Source of the DNA: Capnocytophaga felis
GTDB taxonomy: Bacteria > Bacteroidota > Bacteroidia > Flavobacteriales > Flavobacteriaceae
NCBI RefSeq assembly: GCF_009684755.1
Contig: NZ_BLBC01000005.1
Location: 434,001 to 498,000, forward strand
Reading direction: 5' to 3'
Length of the DNA: 64,000 bases
A program made the translations under genes and the position numbers. This document shows positions 36,861-46,022 of this stretch, piece after piece. The notes beneath the pieces were generated by a model. The model did no database searches. It saw only the letters and a list, made by a program, of their open reading frames with translations, and was not told where the DNA came from. The stretch's first letter is position 1. Each line of letters starts with the position of its first letter.

Positions 36861-37337
36861 ATGAAAACAGTAGGATTTTCAATTAGTCCGAAAAAAATGA
36901 AAAAAGGAGATGTTTAATTCCTTCTGATATAAAAAACAAGTCCAAAATCTTTATAGAGAAAGGTTACGATAATGTTTTGGGATATTCAGATAAGAGTTAC
37001 CAAAAGGAAGGCGTGAATGTTGTTTCTCAAAATGAAGTTTTAAACAAAGACACCAATATGTGATGGGAGAGACAGGTGACACTGCTTATTTAGGCAACCT
37101 AAAAAGCCAAACCATGTACAGATGGATACATGTCATACAAAACAGAAATGTTACAGACATTTTAATTAATAACACAACCTATGCTTGGAAAGACATGTTT
37201 GAAGATAGCGACATACTTTTTGGAAAAACAACGAAATAGCAGGTGAGGAGGTAGCTATCATTCACACGTACACTCTTCACAAATTATTTCCTTATGACAC
37301 AAAAGTTGCCATCATTTCGAAGGGAAATATTGAATAG
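36861..37337 (+). pseudogene. Remnant of an N5-(carboxyethyl)ornithine synthase-like gene
   Basis: No intact frame exists, but consecutive frames give one protein. Frame one reads MKTVGFSISPKKMKKGD, the next CLIPSDIKNKSKIFIEKGY and on to NKDT. The next reads GDTAYLGNLKSQTMYRWIHV, QNRNVTDILI and YAWKDMFED; a last frame reads WKNNEIAGEEVAIIHTYTLH and FPYDTKVAIISKGNIE. These match the N-terminal half of the alanine-dehydrogenase-like N5-(carboxyethyl)ornithine synthase family, which makes an opine from ornithine and pyruvate. At least three frameshifts and a lost C-terminal half mark it as dead. It directly precedes an opine-dehydrogenase-family gene. Confidence 0.8.
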
Positions 37338-37432
37338 GATGTTCTAATAATTCTGATCTCATTAATATTAATATACTTATACGAGCGGAATTTTATCACA
37401 AATAATCATATAACGAAAAAATAAAAAATACA

Positions 37433-38530
37433 ATGAAAATAGCAATCATTGGTTCCGGAAATGCAGGATGTGCACACGCATTTAAATTAAGTGAATCCGG
37501 GCATACGGTAAATTTGATAAAAACTTCAAACTCGCTACACGAAGAAAATTTTGATAAAATTGTAAAACAAGAGGGAATTTTCGGGATTGACAATACACAA
37601 GGAGGGCAAAAAACATTTCAAAGATTAAATCTTATCACTCGTGATATAGAAAAAGGACTAAAGGAAGTTGATTTGGTTTTTGTTCTAAGCCAAAGTCTAT
37701 ATCATCCAAAAGTAGCAAAACAGATTACACCTTTCATAGACAGAAATACTACAAAAGTTTTATTTTGTGTTCCGGGTAATTTAGGCTCACTTTTCTTTAA
37801 AAAAGAATTAGGCGAAACGAATATCATTTTTGCCGAAGGCGAATCCACTCCCTACGATGCTCGCATTATTGAACCGGGTGTTGTAAATATTTTATTCAAA
37901 AATGTACGTAATGCTGTTGCTTTTTTACCAAATTCAAAACGTACAGAAGGAATGAAATATATCTCTCAACTTGTGGATTCTTATGGTGATTTTAGAACGA
38001 ACATCATAGAATCAGCCTTACATAACCCTAACTTGGTGGTTCATACCATCGGAGTCATTATGTCTGCTAACAGAATTGAGCGAATGAAAGGCGAATTTTG
38101 GATGTATAAAGAGTCTTTTACTCCTTCAATTTGGAACCTGATACATCAATTAGACAAAGAAAAAAACGATGTTATCGAAAAATTCTCAGGGAAAGCGATT
38201 TCTTATTTAGACGCTTGCAAGTATCGTAATGAAAAAGATTTAAACCAAGACTCATTAAAAGTATTTCAATCATACGCTGAAAAGGGAGGACCAAAAGGAC
38301 CTGACAGCTTAGATACCCGTTATCTTCACGAAGATGTTATCGTTGGTTTGGGATTATTATCTATGTTAGGAAAAGAATGTGGCGTAAATACACCGGTAAC
38401 GGATTCTTTAATTACTATAGCTTCATACTTGGTAAATAAAGATTTTCATTCTTTAAAAAGAAGTAAAAAAGATTTTGGTATTGATAATTTGAATTTTACA
38501 GAGTTCAAAAATCTTGTAAACAACTTGTAA
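37433..38530 (+). CDS. Octopine/nopaline-dehydrogenase-family NAD(P) oxidoreductase
   Basis: A 365-residue protein with an N-terminal Rossmann motif IIGSGNAGCAHAFKLSESGH (glycines at 7, 9 and 12) and a C-terminal helical domain containing SALHNPNLVVHT near 196-207, which matches the N-P-x-x-H block of octopine dehydrogenases. Members condense an amino acid with a 2-oxo acid reductively to an opine. It is followed after 3 bp by an ATP-grasp ligase, so the product may be coupled to sugar. The two substrates are unknown and the glycan link is inference. Confidence 0.83.
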   Translation: MKIAIIGSGNAGCAHAFKLSESGHTVNLIKTSNSLHEENFDKIVKQEGIFGIDNTQGGQKTFQRLNLITRDIEKGLKEVDLVFVLSQSLYHPKVAKQITPFIDRNTTKVLFCVPGNLGSLFFKKELGETNIIFAEGESTPYDARIIEPGVVNILFKNVRNAVAFLPNSKRTEGMKYISQLVDSYGDFRTNIIESALHNPNLVVHTIGVIMSANRIERMKGEFWMYKESFTPSIWNLIHQLDKEKNDVIEKFSGKAISYLDACKYRNEKDLNQDSLKVFQSYAEKGGPKGPDSLDTRYLHEDVIVGLGLLSMLGKECGVNTPVTDSLITIASYLVNKDFHSLKRSKKDFGIDNLNFTEFKNLVNNL

Positions 38531-38533
38531 ACT

Positions 38534-39676
38534 ATGAAACTTGCTGACCGAATCAAACAAACAGGATTGTATCATAAATTTCTCCAAACAAATTTTGCTA
38601 AAAATTTTTATCTGAAAAGGGGAGTAATTTTAGATGCTGAAAAAATAGAAAAAAGAATAAACGAGGCCCCTGCAATAATATTAAAGAATCCGCCTGCAAA
38701 AAAAATAAAAGTAGGTATCGTAAAGGACGGCGTGATAAATATTGAAGGCTATGCTCACCGCAACAGTTCGTGGATTTTTTATGAAAAATTCCTAAAAAAC
38801 AATCAGATTGATTATCAGTTTTATGATATATACAGACACGACTGGCTTGAAGTAGCCTCTGAGCTTGATATCATTATGTGGCATACTTATTCTTCGCCAA
38901 GTGATATGTACATCGCCGAGTCGAAAATTTATGTGTTGGAGAAAGTATTAGGAAAAACTTGCTTCCCTTCTTTTCACGAAGTGTGGCAATACGAAGACAA
39001 AAACAGAGCCACTTATTTGTATAAGGCTTTAAATCTGCCTTTAATTCCAACCGTTATTTCAAACTCAAAAACCGATGCTTTATCATTAGCAAGAAAGCTA
39101 AGCTTTCCTATGATTTATAAAACTTATATAGGTTCTAGTTCAAGAGGAGTTGTTAAAGTGAATACATTTTCCAAAGCTAAGAGTATTATTAACAAAATTT
39201 TCTCACACAAAGGACTTGAAACCATTTATCCATATTTCAGACAAAAAGACACCATACTATTTCAGGAATTCATCCCTGATGCCGGATATGATTTACGAAT
39301 AATGATGATTGGCAATAAGGCTTTTGGATACTACAGATATCCTAAAAAAAATGATTTTAAAGCCTCAGGAGCCGGAATATATGAGAAAAAAGAAATCCCG
39401 AAAGAAGCATTAAAAATTGCTCTGGATATAAAGACTAAATTAAATTCAAGATTAATGGGTGTTGACCTACTTTTCTGTAATAAAAGTAATCAATATAGAA
39501 TAATTGAAACGTCTTTATTTAACCAAATTGATACACCTGAACAGCTGGTAATCAACGGAGTACCTGGATATTATGATTTGAGTACAAATGAGTTTAAATT
39601 TAAATCAGGGAAATTTTGGATACACGAACTAGTAATGGAATATGTTATCGAAGAATATTCTTATGCTTCCAAATAA
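38534..39676 (+). CDS. RimK-like ATP-grasp ligase
   Basis: A 380-residue ATP-grasp protein. LSFPMIYKTYIGSSSRGVV is the ATP-binding loop (about 191-209), FQEFIPDAGYDLRIMMIGNK the hinge and substrate segment (about 247-266), and RLMGVDLLFC with YRIIETSL the metal-binding end. The order resembles RimK-type carboxylate-amine ligases. It starts 3 bp after the opine dehydrogenase-like gene, so the two are coupled. Joining the opine to a sugar carboxylate or amine is the inferred task. There is no signal peptide. Confidence 0.8.
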   Translation: MKLADRIKQTGLYHKFLQTNFAKNFYLKRGVILDAEKIEKRINEAPAIILKNPPAKKIKVGIVKDGVINIEGYAHRNSSWIFYEKFLKNNQIDYQFYDIYRHDWLEVASELDIIMWHTYSSPSDMYIAESKIYVLEKVLGKTCFPSFHEVWQYEDKNRATYLYKALNLPLIPTVISNSKTDALSLARKLSFPMIYKTYIGSSSRGVVKVNTFSKAKSIINKIFSHKGLETIYPYFRQKDTILFQEFIPDAGYDLRIMMIGNKAFGYYRYPKKNDFKASGAGIYEKKEIPKEALKIALDIKTKLNSRLMGVDLLFCNKSNQYRIIETSLFNQIDTPEQLVINGVPGYYDLSTNEFKFKSGKFWIHELVMEYVIEEYSYASK

Positions 39677-39747
39677 GAAATCATTTTATTTTTATAACGA
39701 TATACGACAACATTCACATTTAGCAGTATATACTACAAAAAGAGAAA

Positions 39748-41214
39748 ATGGAAGACAGTCACAACATATCAAATTCTAAAATTTTTTCAAGCTTTTTATG
39801 GGTTTTGATTGAAAAATTTGGGTATAGTGGCATTAATTTATTTAGTACACTTGTTTTGGCAAGGCTCTTAACTCCATACGAGTTTGGTTTGGTAGGAGCC
39901 GTAGCCATTATCATATCCATATCCAATATGATTGTGGAATCAGGTATGGGTGCGGCATTGGTTAGTAAGAAAAATCCGAAACCTGTGGACTATAACACGG
40001 TGTTTACCTTCAATTTGTTTATGAGTATTTTACTATGCACAATAATCTTTTTCTCTGCCCCTTATATTGCTGAATATTTTGGTAGTCCGATATTGAAGAA
40101 TCTTGTGAGAGTTTTATCTATCACTCTGTTTTTCAATGCTCTTACTACGATACAAAGGATAATACTGATTAAGAACTTACTTTTCAAGAAGCAGTCTTTT
40201 ATATCAATCCTATCTCTTACTATATCTGTAACTTTCGCAATTTTTGCAGCCTATAATGGTTGGGGAGTATGGGCGATTGTAATCAATTTGGTTTTGTATT
40301 CAGTTTTGTTTTCCATAGCTATATTTTTCACAATAAGATATATTCCAAAATTACAATTTTCACTCACTTCCTTCAAGGAATTACTAAACTTTGGTGGTCC
40401 CATCATATTATCATCAGCTATTCAAGTGGGTTATAACGACATCGTGTCATCCATTATTGCTAAAGTTTATAATTTGCAAACAACAGGATTTTATGTTCAA
40501 TCGGAGAAGTTAATAAATTTCCCGACATATATTTTTCGTTCCTTGTTTGATGTGGCAGCCTTTCCGATTCTATCGAAAACAAACAACAAGAGAGAATTTA
40601 AAAGTATCTGCTCTCGGATTAATCGGAATATCTATTTCATAGCTTTTCCACTTCTATTGGTTATCCCCTTTTATTCAAAAGAAATCATATCTATTGTTTT
40701 AGGCAGGCAATGGGTTGGTGCAAGTGATATTTTTACAATTTTGAGCATTGGTGTTGTTGCCTCATTGATAAACATTGCAATATTTAGTGTTTTGAAATCA
40801 TCAGGAGAAGTTAAGGCACTGCTAAGTATTGGCACTACGAAAGCCATCATAGGTCTTTCCGTATTGGCCTGTACCATACTTTTTCCCATAGAAATATTGC
40901 TATATGGAATTATCTTTACAAATTTGATTACTTCATTTATGGCGATTTATTACGTAGATCAAACCACGCTTTATAGTGCCAAACATCAACTCAAGGACAT
41001 TACTATACCATTAGTTATTGCTACTATTGCTAATATATTGGCATTCACAATAGTAAAAACATTAGGTACAAACAATGAAAAAATCAACTTATTAGTACAC
41101 ATCATATTAATGTTGTTCATTTTTGTAATCCAATGTTTAATATTTAACATTCAAGAGCTATGGCTTGCTGTGCAAAAAATTAAAACACTGTTAAAAAATT
41201 ACCTAACACGATGA
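39748..41214 (+). CDS. Wzx-type flippase (WzxC-like), second copy
   Basis: A 488-residue polytopic membrane protein of the MOP superfamily with about 14 helices. The stretches FSSFLWVLIEKFGYSGI and LVLARLLTPYEFGLVG near the start resemble WzxC/RfbX lipopolysaccharide flippases. It should export undecaprenyl-linked glycan. It is only distantly similar to the flippase at 34505. The Wzy-like gene overlaps its last 4 bp, so this copy is the likely partner of the polymerase. Confidence 0.88.
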   Translation: MEDSHNISNSKIFSSFLWVLIEKFGYSGINLFSTLVLARLLTPYEFGLVGAVAIIISISNMIVESGMGAALVSKKNPKPVDYNTVFTFNLFMSILLCTIIFFSAPYIAEYFGSPILKNLVRVLSITLFFNALTTIQRIILIKNLLFKKQSFISILSLTISVTFAIFAAYNGWGVWAIVINLVLYSVLFSIAIFFTIRYIPKLQFSLTSFKELLNFGGPIILSSAIQVGYNDIVSSIIAKVYNLQTTGFYVQSEKLINFPTYIFRSLFDVAAFPILSKTNNKREFKSICSRINRNIYFIAFPLLLVIPFYSKEIISIVLGRQWVGASDIFTILSIGVVASLINIAIFSVLKSSGEVKALLSIGTTKAIIGLSVLACTILFPIEILLYGIIFTNLITSFMAIYYVDQTTLYSAKHQLKDITIPLVIATIANILAFTIVKTLGTNNEKINLLVHIILMLFIFVIQCLIFNIQELWLAVQKIKTLLKNYLTR

Positions 41215-42554
41215 GAATCATTATATCAATCATTTGTTTAATCGCTATCGGTTGTTGCATAGGATTTAACGAAAATCAGAACTATGAACACATTACATTT
41301 CTCCCATTTTTTCTGTTGATTTTCACCATATTGGGGAAATGGGCGTTTCCAAAGATGAAAGAAAGTATCGTTTACTATGCCTTTTACTTTCAAGCTGTTA
41401 TCAGGTATTGTATCATTCCGATGGGAGTATCTTTAGGTGATTCTATTGGAGTTGGGAGAAATTCTTTTAACGGAACCACAGCCATTTTCATTATGGGATT
41501 TGAGCTGTTGGCTATTTTCCTTCTGTTTATGCATCAAAATTCAAAACAACAAAATAAAAATTCTCAAAATGTAATCTTGATTTCAAAAAACTATTGGATA
41601 TATCTGTTTGCTGGTGCAATGTTTTTGGTAATTGCATCATCAGGATTTCTCAATAAAGTGAATTTTCTTTGGGATTTTGCCAATTATGTTGAAAAGTACG
41701 AAGGAACGGGTGAAGAAGTAGAATTTGATAGTATTGGGGGCGTGCTTTTTGGTCCTTTTAGGATTATTTTATTATTGATTTTTGCCAGTTTCATTTTGGG
41801 CTCAAAAAAGTTAAGGCAGTTCCAAAAGCTTTTTTTGTTGGTTTTATTAATGGGAGGGATGTCCTCTTTCATTGTTGGAGCAAGCCGGTTGAGTATCCTT
41901 CTTTTTATTTTACCTTTCTACCTAACCTTAAATACAATCCTAGATAAACGCTCAAAAAAAATTGTGGGAGCAAGTTTATTGAGTTTGATGGTGCCTGTAT
42001 TACTATTTGCGTCCTTGGCAAAATTTACCAGAGGCGACAATGTAGCCTCTACAGAAAGTATCCTAAACGCAAGTAGTTTGAATGCCTATTTTGCCGGACC
42101 GGGAAATATAGCCGTTGGGGTTGATACCTTTGAAAAACAAGAAAATAAAACGTACTTGCCATCACTTTTTAATGACCTCTTACAAAACATTCCTTTATTG
42201 TCAAAAATAACAGATGACACTTACAAAACAAATATGGCTTTCAATAAAGAAATTTTTGGTCATTCTTTATGGCAAACTCAAATAGTTCCTTTAAGTATTT
42301 CGGGACTATTCCATTTTAATATTTATGGAGTCGGATTCTATGCTGTTTTATGTTTATTTTTATCGCTACAACTTGAAAGAAAAGCCAAACAAGAAGAGTA
42401 CCTCCCGTATAAGTATGCTTTCTACAGTTTGTCCATAACGCTTTCAATGATTTTTATGCTAAATATAGGTTCAATGATGGCTTCTATTTTCCGAACTCTT
42501 ATTTTTGTATATTTGCCCTTTGCTGTAATGAGATTTTTAAACAAAATAAAATAA
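41211..42554 (+). CDS. wzy: O-antigen/capsule polymerase (Wzy-like)
   Basis: A 447-residue integral membrane protein with about ten to twelve hydrophobic helices and a large central loop rich in Glu, Asn and Lys (about 270-370). No family motif is firm, as usual for Wzy. The identification rests on topology and position: it overlaps the flippase gene by 4 bp and stands before a set of glycosyltransferases. It would join repeat units in the periplasm. It is the only such candidate in the locus. Confidence 0.7.
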   Translation: MRIIISIICLIAIGCCIGFNENQNYEHITFLPFFLLIFTILGKWAFPKMKESIVYYAFYFQAVIRYCIIPMGVSLGDSIGVGRNSFNGTTAIFIMGFELLAIFLLFMHQNSKQQNKNSQNVILISKNYWIYLFAGAMFLVIASSGFLNKVNFLWDFANYVEKYEGTGEEVEFDSIGGVLFGPFRIILLLIFASFILGSKKLRQFQKLFLLVLLMGGMSSFIVGASRLSILLFILPFYLTLNTILDKRSKKIVGASLLSLMVPVLLFASLAKFTRGDNVASTESILNASSLNAYFAGPGNIAVGVDTFEKQENKTYLPSLFNDLLQNIPLLSKITDDTYKTNMAFNKEIFGHSLWQTQIVPLSISGLFHFNIYGVGFYAVLCLFLSLQLERKAKQEEYLPYKYAFYSLSITLSMIFMLNIGSMMASIFRTLIFVYLPFAVMRFLNKIK

Positions 42555-42564
42555 TCCACCACGA

Positions 42565-43722
42565 ATGAAAATAATATTCTTAGAAGTTACCCAAAATTTT
42601 GGCGGAGCACAAAAAAGCACTATTGAGTTAGCCAAGCGTCTTAAAACGTTAGGACACCAAGTTTTGATTGTCGACCTTTGGGGATGCTCTCAATCTTTCA
42701 TTGATGCTCTCAATAAAGCTCATTTGCAATGGATTATATTATCTCCTAGAAAAGAGCCTTTTATCATAGCCAATAGCTCAAAAGTTAAATATATCAAAAA
42801 TATTATCAACTATTTTTTTCTCCAAAAAGAATACAGAGCTCTTTTTGATAAAGTCACCAATGAATTTCAACCCAATGTGGTAGTTACACACAACACCAAA
42901 GCACTAAGCTTGGCAAACCCAAAAGCATCGTATAAAATAGATTTCTTTGCAAGAACGTGGTTTGATTTCAGAAGCATCCCCTACCTGACAAAAAAAAAAT
43001 TAAAAACATACAAACCTCGATTTTTAACAGTTTCACAAGCTACACGACAAGCCATATTTACCGGTGGAATTGCGGAATTGAAGGATATAAAAGTACTGAC
43101 AAGCGTTGCAGAAGACAAAGTTTTTGAATCTTACACTCCTAATTATAAAAAATTTAACGAAACAAATCCAATAAAAATTTTATTCTCAGGAGGGTTCTTA
43201 AAAACCAAAGGACAACATACTTGCATTGCTGTTGCAAAAAAACTAAAGGACAATAAAATTCCTTTCAAGATGACTCTTACGGGAATCATCTATAAAGGAG
43301 AAATATCCAAAAGATACCATCATTTCATCTCTAAATTAATATCTAAATATGAATTGGAAGAACAGGTAAAAATCGTTTTGTCTCCTCCAAACATAATGGA
43401 ATATTTCAAAAATACTGACATATTGATACATCCCTCTTGGACAGAAGGACTTCCTCGTGTCGGCTTGGAGGCATTAACATTTGGAAAACCTATCATAGCG
43501 AATCCTGTAGGAGGAGTTACCGACATTGTGATACATAACTTCACCGGGTTTATCACAGATTTTAATGCCGTTGAGCAATATGTAGAATATATCACGCGTT
43601 ATGTTGAAAATCCTGAACTATATAAACTACACAGTATGACAGCAAGGCAATTGATAAAACAAAACTACTTAGACGCAAATCAGTTTGAAAGCATTGAGAA
43701 AATCTATCCTTCAAATAAGTAG
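42565..43722 (+). CDS. Glycosyltransferase family 4, copy 1 of a tandem pair
   Basis: A 385-residue GT-B glycosyltransferase. The N-terminal FLEVTQNFGGAQKSTIELAK carries the acceptor-side glycine motif, and the C-terminal HPSWTEGLPRVGLEALTFGK contains the nucleotide-sugar E-x7-E motif of GT4. It transfers a sugar from a nucleotide donor to the growing lipid-linked unit on the cytoplasmic side. An A10 run at 42990-42999 lies in the frame (LTKKKLK), a possible slippage site. It begins 10 bp after wzy. Its paralogue follows. Confidence 0.9.
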   Translation: MKIIFLEVTQNFGGAQKSTIELAKRLKTLGHQVLIVDLWGCSQSFIDALNKAHLQWIILSPRKEPFIIANSSKVKYIKNIINYFFLQKEYRALFDKVTNEFQPNVVVTHNTKALSLANPKASYKIDFFARTWFDFRSIPYLTKKKLKTYKPRFLTVSQATRQAIFTGGIAELKDIKVLTSVAEDKVFESYTPNYKKFNETNPIKILFSGGFLKTKGQHTCIAVAKKLKDNKIPFKMTLTGIIYKGEISKRYHHFISKLISKYELEEQVKIVLSPPNIMEYFKNTDILIHPSWTEGLPRVGLEALTFGKPIIANPVGGVTDIVIHNFTGFITDFNAVEQYVEYITRYVENPELYKLHSMTARQLIKQNYLDANQFESIEKIYPSNK

Positions 43723-43960
43723 ATTGACGGCTATAGCCTTTCATCAAAGCATCTTAATGAATAAAAATCATCGAATTACAATTATTTTTCACCATATTCT
43801 CCAAAAGAGAGATTCCTTTATATCCATAGAACAAACATATTCTCACAAGGGAAAATTGTTTTGACCATTGATGGATTTTAATTAAAAAGAAATTAAAAAT
43901 TAACAACAAAGTCCTTTTTCAAACTCACCTTTGTATAAAACGTTATCAAATTTTACTGTT

Positions 43961-45112
43961 ATGAAAATAATTTTTCTAGAAGTTTCTCAAAACTTTGGTG
44001 GGGCACAAAAAAGCACTATTGAGTTAGCAAAGCGACTCAAAGTTTTAGGACATCAGGTGTTAATTGTTGACCTTTGGGGATGCTCAAAATCCTTTATTAG
44101 TGCCGTCCGTACAGCTGAGTTAAAATTAAACATATTATCACATAGAGAAGAACCTTTTATCATAGATCACAGTTCAAAAATTAAACTTTTAAAAAATATT
44201 ATTTTATATTTTTTCCTCGAACGGAAATATAAACGTATATTTGCCAAGTTGGCTGATGATTTTCTGCCCGATATTGTTGTTACTCATAACATAAAAGCAT
44301 TAAGCTTATTAAATCCAAAGGCTCGTTACAAAATAGATTTTTTCGCAAGGGGTTGGTTTGATTATAGAAGCATCTCCTCATTTAGCAAAAAAAGAATAAG
44401 AAAATATAATCCCAGATTTTTGGCAGTTTCTCAAGCAACAAGGCAGGCTCTATTTAGTGGAGGAATTGCAAAGTTAGAAAATATAAAGGTTTTAACAAGT
44501 GTCATTGAAAGCAAGGTTTTTGATGCATACCAACCAAATTGCAACGGAGTTGGAACAACCAAACCTATCAACATTTTATTTTCAGGAGGCTTTTTAAATA
44601 CCAAAGGACAACATTCTTGTATTGCTATTGCAAAGAAATTAAGACAAGAGAGCATTCCTTTTAAAATGACCCTTACAGGAATCATTTACAAAGGAGGAAC
44701 ATCTGAGGAATATTATTATCATATATTGAAGCTGATTTCTGAAAATAACTTGGAAGATTCAGTAGAGATTGCTTTAAACCCTCCTAACATAATGGATTAT
44801 TTTAGGAACACTGATGTACTTATACATCCCTCTCACACAGAAGGACTTCCTCGCGTAGGACTGGAAGCTTTGGCTTTCGGAAAACCAGTAATCGCAAATC
44901 CTGTTGGAGGTATAACAGATATAGTCATCCACAATCTCACAGGATTTATCACTGACTTTAACGCAGAAGAACAGTATGTTGAATATATCAAACAATATAT
45001 TGAAAACCCTGAAATTTATGCTTTACATAGCAGAGCAGCAAGGCAGTTAATAAAACAAAACTATTTAGATAATAATCAATTTGAAAATATAAAAAAAATT
45101 TATCCGATATGA
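43961..45112 (+). CDS. Glycosyltransferase family 4, copy 2 of a tandem pair
   Basis: A 383-residue paralogue of the preceding gene, starting at the ATG at 43961 (MKIIFLEVSQNFGG) and matching it almost without gaps over the whole length. The E-x7-E block reads SHTEGLPRVGLEALAFGK. Changes cluster in the acceptor-binding N-terminal half (for example the region after residue 48), so a different acceptor is possible. A 238-bp gap with no visible gene separates the copies. It overlaps the next GT2 gene by 4 bp. Confidence 0.9.
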   Translation: MKIIFLEVSQNFGGAQKSTIELAKRLKVLGHQVLIVDLWGCSKSFISAVRTAELKLNILSHREEPFIIDHSSKIKLLKNIILYFFLERKYKRIFAKLADDFLPDIVVTHNIKALSLLNPKARYKIDFFARGWFDYRSISSFSKKRIRKYNPRFLAVSQATRQALFSGGIAKLENIKVLTSVIESKVFDAYQPNCNGVGTTKPINILFSGGFLNTKGQHSCIAIAKKLRQESIPFKMTLTGIIYKGGTSEEYYYHILKLISENNLEDSVEIALNPPNIMDYFRNTDVLIHPSHTEGLPRVGLEALAFGKPVIANPVGGITDIVIHNLTGFITDFNAEEQYVEYIKQYIENPEIYALHSRAARQLIKQNYLDNNQFENIKKIYPI

Positions 45113-45948
45113 GCAAAAATATTATGATAACAATAGCGATTCCTTTTTATAATGCAGAACAATTCCTGAGTGCATCTATAGAATCTGTTATTGCTCAGAC
45201 GTACACTGATTGGAAATTACTTTTAGTGAATGATGGTTCCACTGACAATTCGTTGGACATAGCCAACAGGTATGCTCAAAAAGATGATAGAATAGAAGTA
45301 ATCTCCGATGGAGAAAATAAAAATTTAGGATTTCGACTAAATCAAATTATAAATCTGGTTGATACCAAATATCTCGCTCGAATGGACGCAGACGATATCA
45401 TACACCCCGAACGGATTGCAAAACAAATGAGAATTTTGGAAACCGACCCTTCAATTGATGTCTTAGGCACAAACGCCTACATAATTGATGAAAACGATAA
45501 TGTTATTGCCTTAAGACATAAATTTAGCGACCCAAACAAACTTCGAAAAGTAAATGGCTTTATTCACGCAACTATCGTTGCCAAAACGGAGTGGTTTAAA
45601 AATAATCCTTATGATGTGCAAGCCGTAAGGATAGAAGATACGGAACTGTGGTATCGCACCTCAGGAAAATACAACTTTGTAATGCTTTGTGACCCTCTGT
45701 ACTTTTATAGAGATATCGGAAATAATTATTATAAAAAGTACTTTTTAGCAAATACCTGCAAGGAATATATCCTGTCAAAATATCAGAATAACTCTTTTTG
45801 GAAACGCTTTTTTTTATCTAACATCATAAAGGGAAACATTTACAAATTGTTCAATTTACTCGGATTGGAACAAACTTTGGTAAACAGAAGAAATGAAGTC
45901 GTATATAGGGAAAAAATTCATATGAATAAATATATGAAAAACGTCTAA
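45109..45948 (+). CDS. Glycosyltransferase family 2
   Basis: A 279-residue GT-A enzyme. The start IAIPFYNAEQFLSASIESVI and LLVNDGSTDNSL are the GT2 donor-binding blocks, and YLARMDADDIIHPERI carries the DxD motif. It starts inside the end of the previous gene (ATGA overlap), so they are translationally coupled. Sugar and linkage cannot be read from the sequence. A 74-bp gap follows before the next transferase. Confidence 0.9.
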   Translation: MSKNIMITIAIPFYNAEQFLSASIESVIAQTYTDWKLLLVNDGSTDNSLDIANRYAQKDDRIEVISDGENKNLGFRLNQIINLVDTKYLARMDADDIIHPERIAKQMRILETDPSIDVLGTNAYIIDENDNVIALRHKFSDPNKLRKVNGFIHATIVAKTEWFKNNPYDVQAVRIEDTELWYRTSGKYNFVMLCDPLYFYRDIGNNYYKKYFLANTCKEYILSKYQNNSFWKRFFLSNIIKGNIYKLFNLLGLEQTLVNRRNEVVYREKIHMNKYMKNV

Positions 45949-46022
45949 TATTTCGAACAACTTTATTCTATTGATAACCTTACTCATTTCTGTAATTATT
46001 AAGAATTATACGATAAATCAAA

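Noticed and set aside
37433-38530. Opine metallophore (staphylopine-type) synthesis
   Set aside because: The dehydrogenase family also makes metallophores, but no nicotianamine-synthase-like, histidine racemase or metal-transporter genes are nearby; all neighbours are glycan genes.
43723-43960. A gene or remnant in the gap between the two GT4 copies
   Set aside because: No frame longer than a few codons resembles a neighbour, and no hairpin or promoter is clear.
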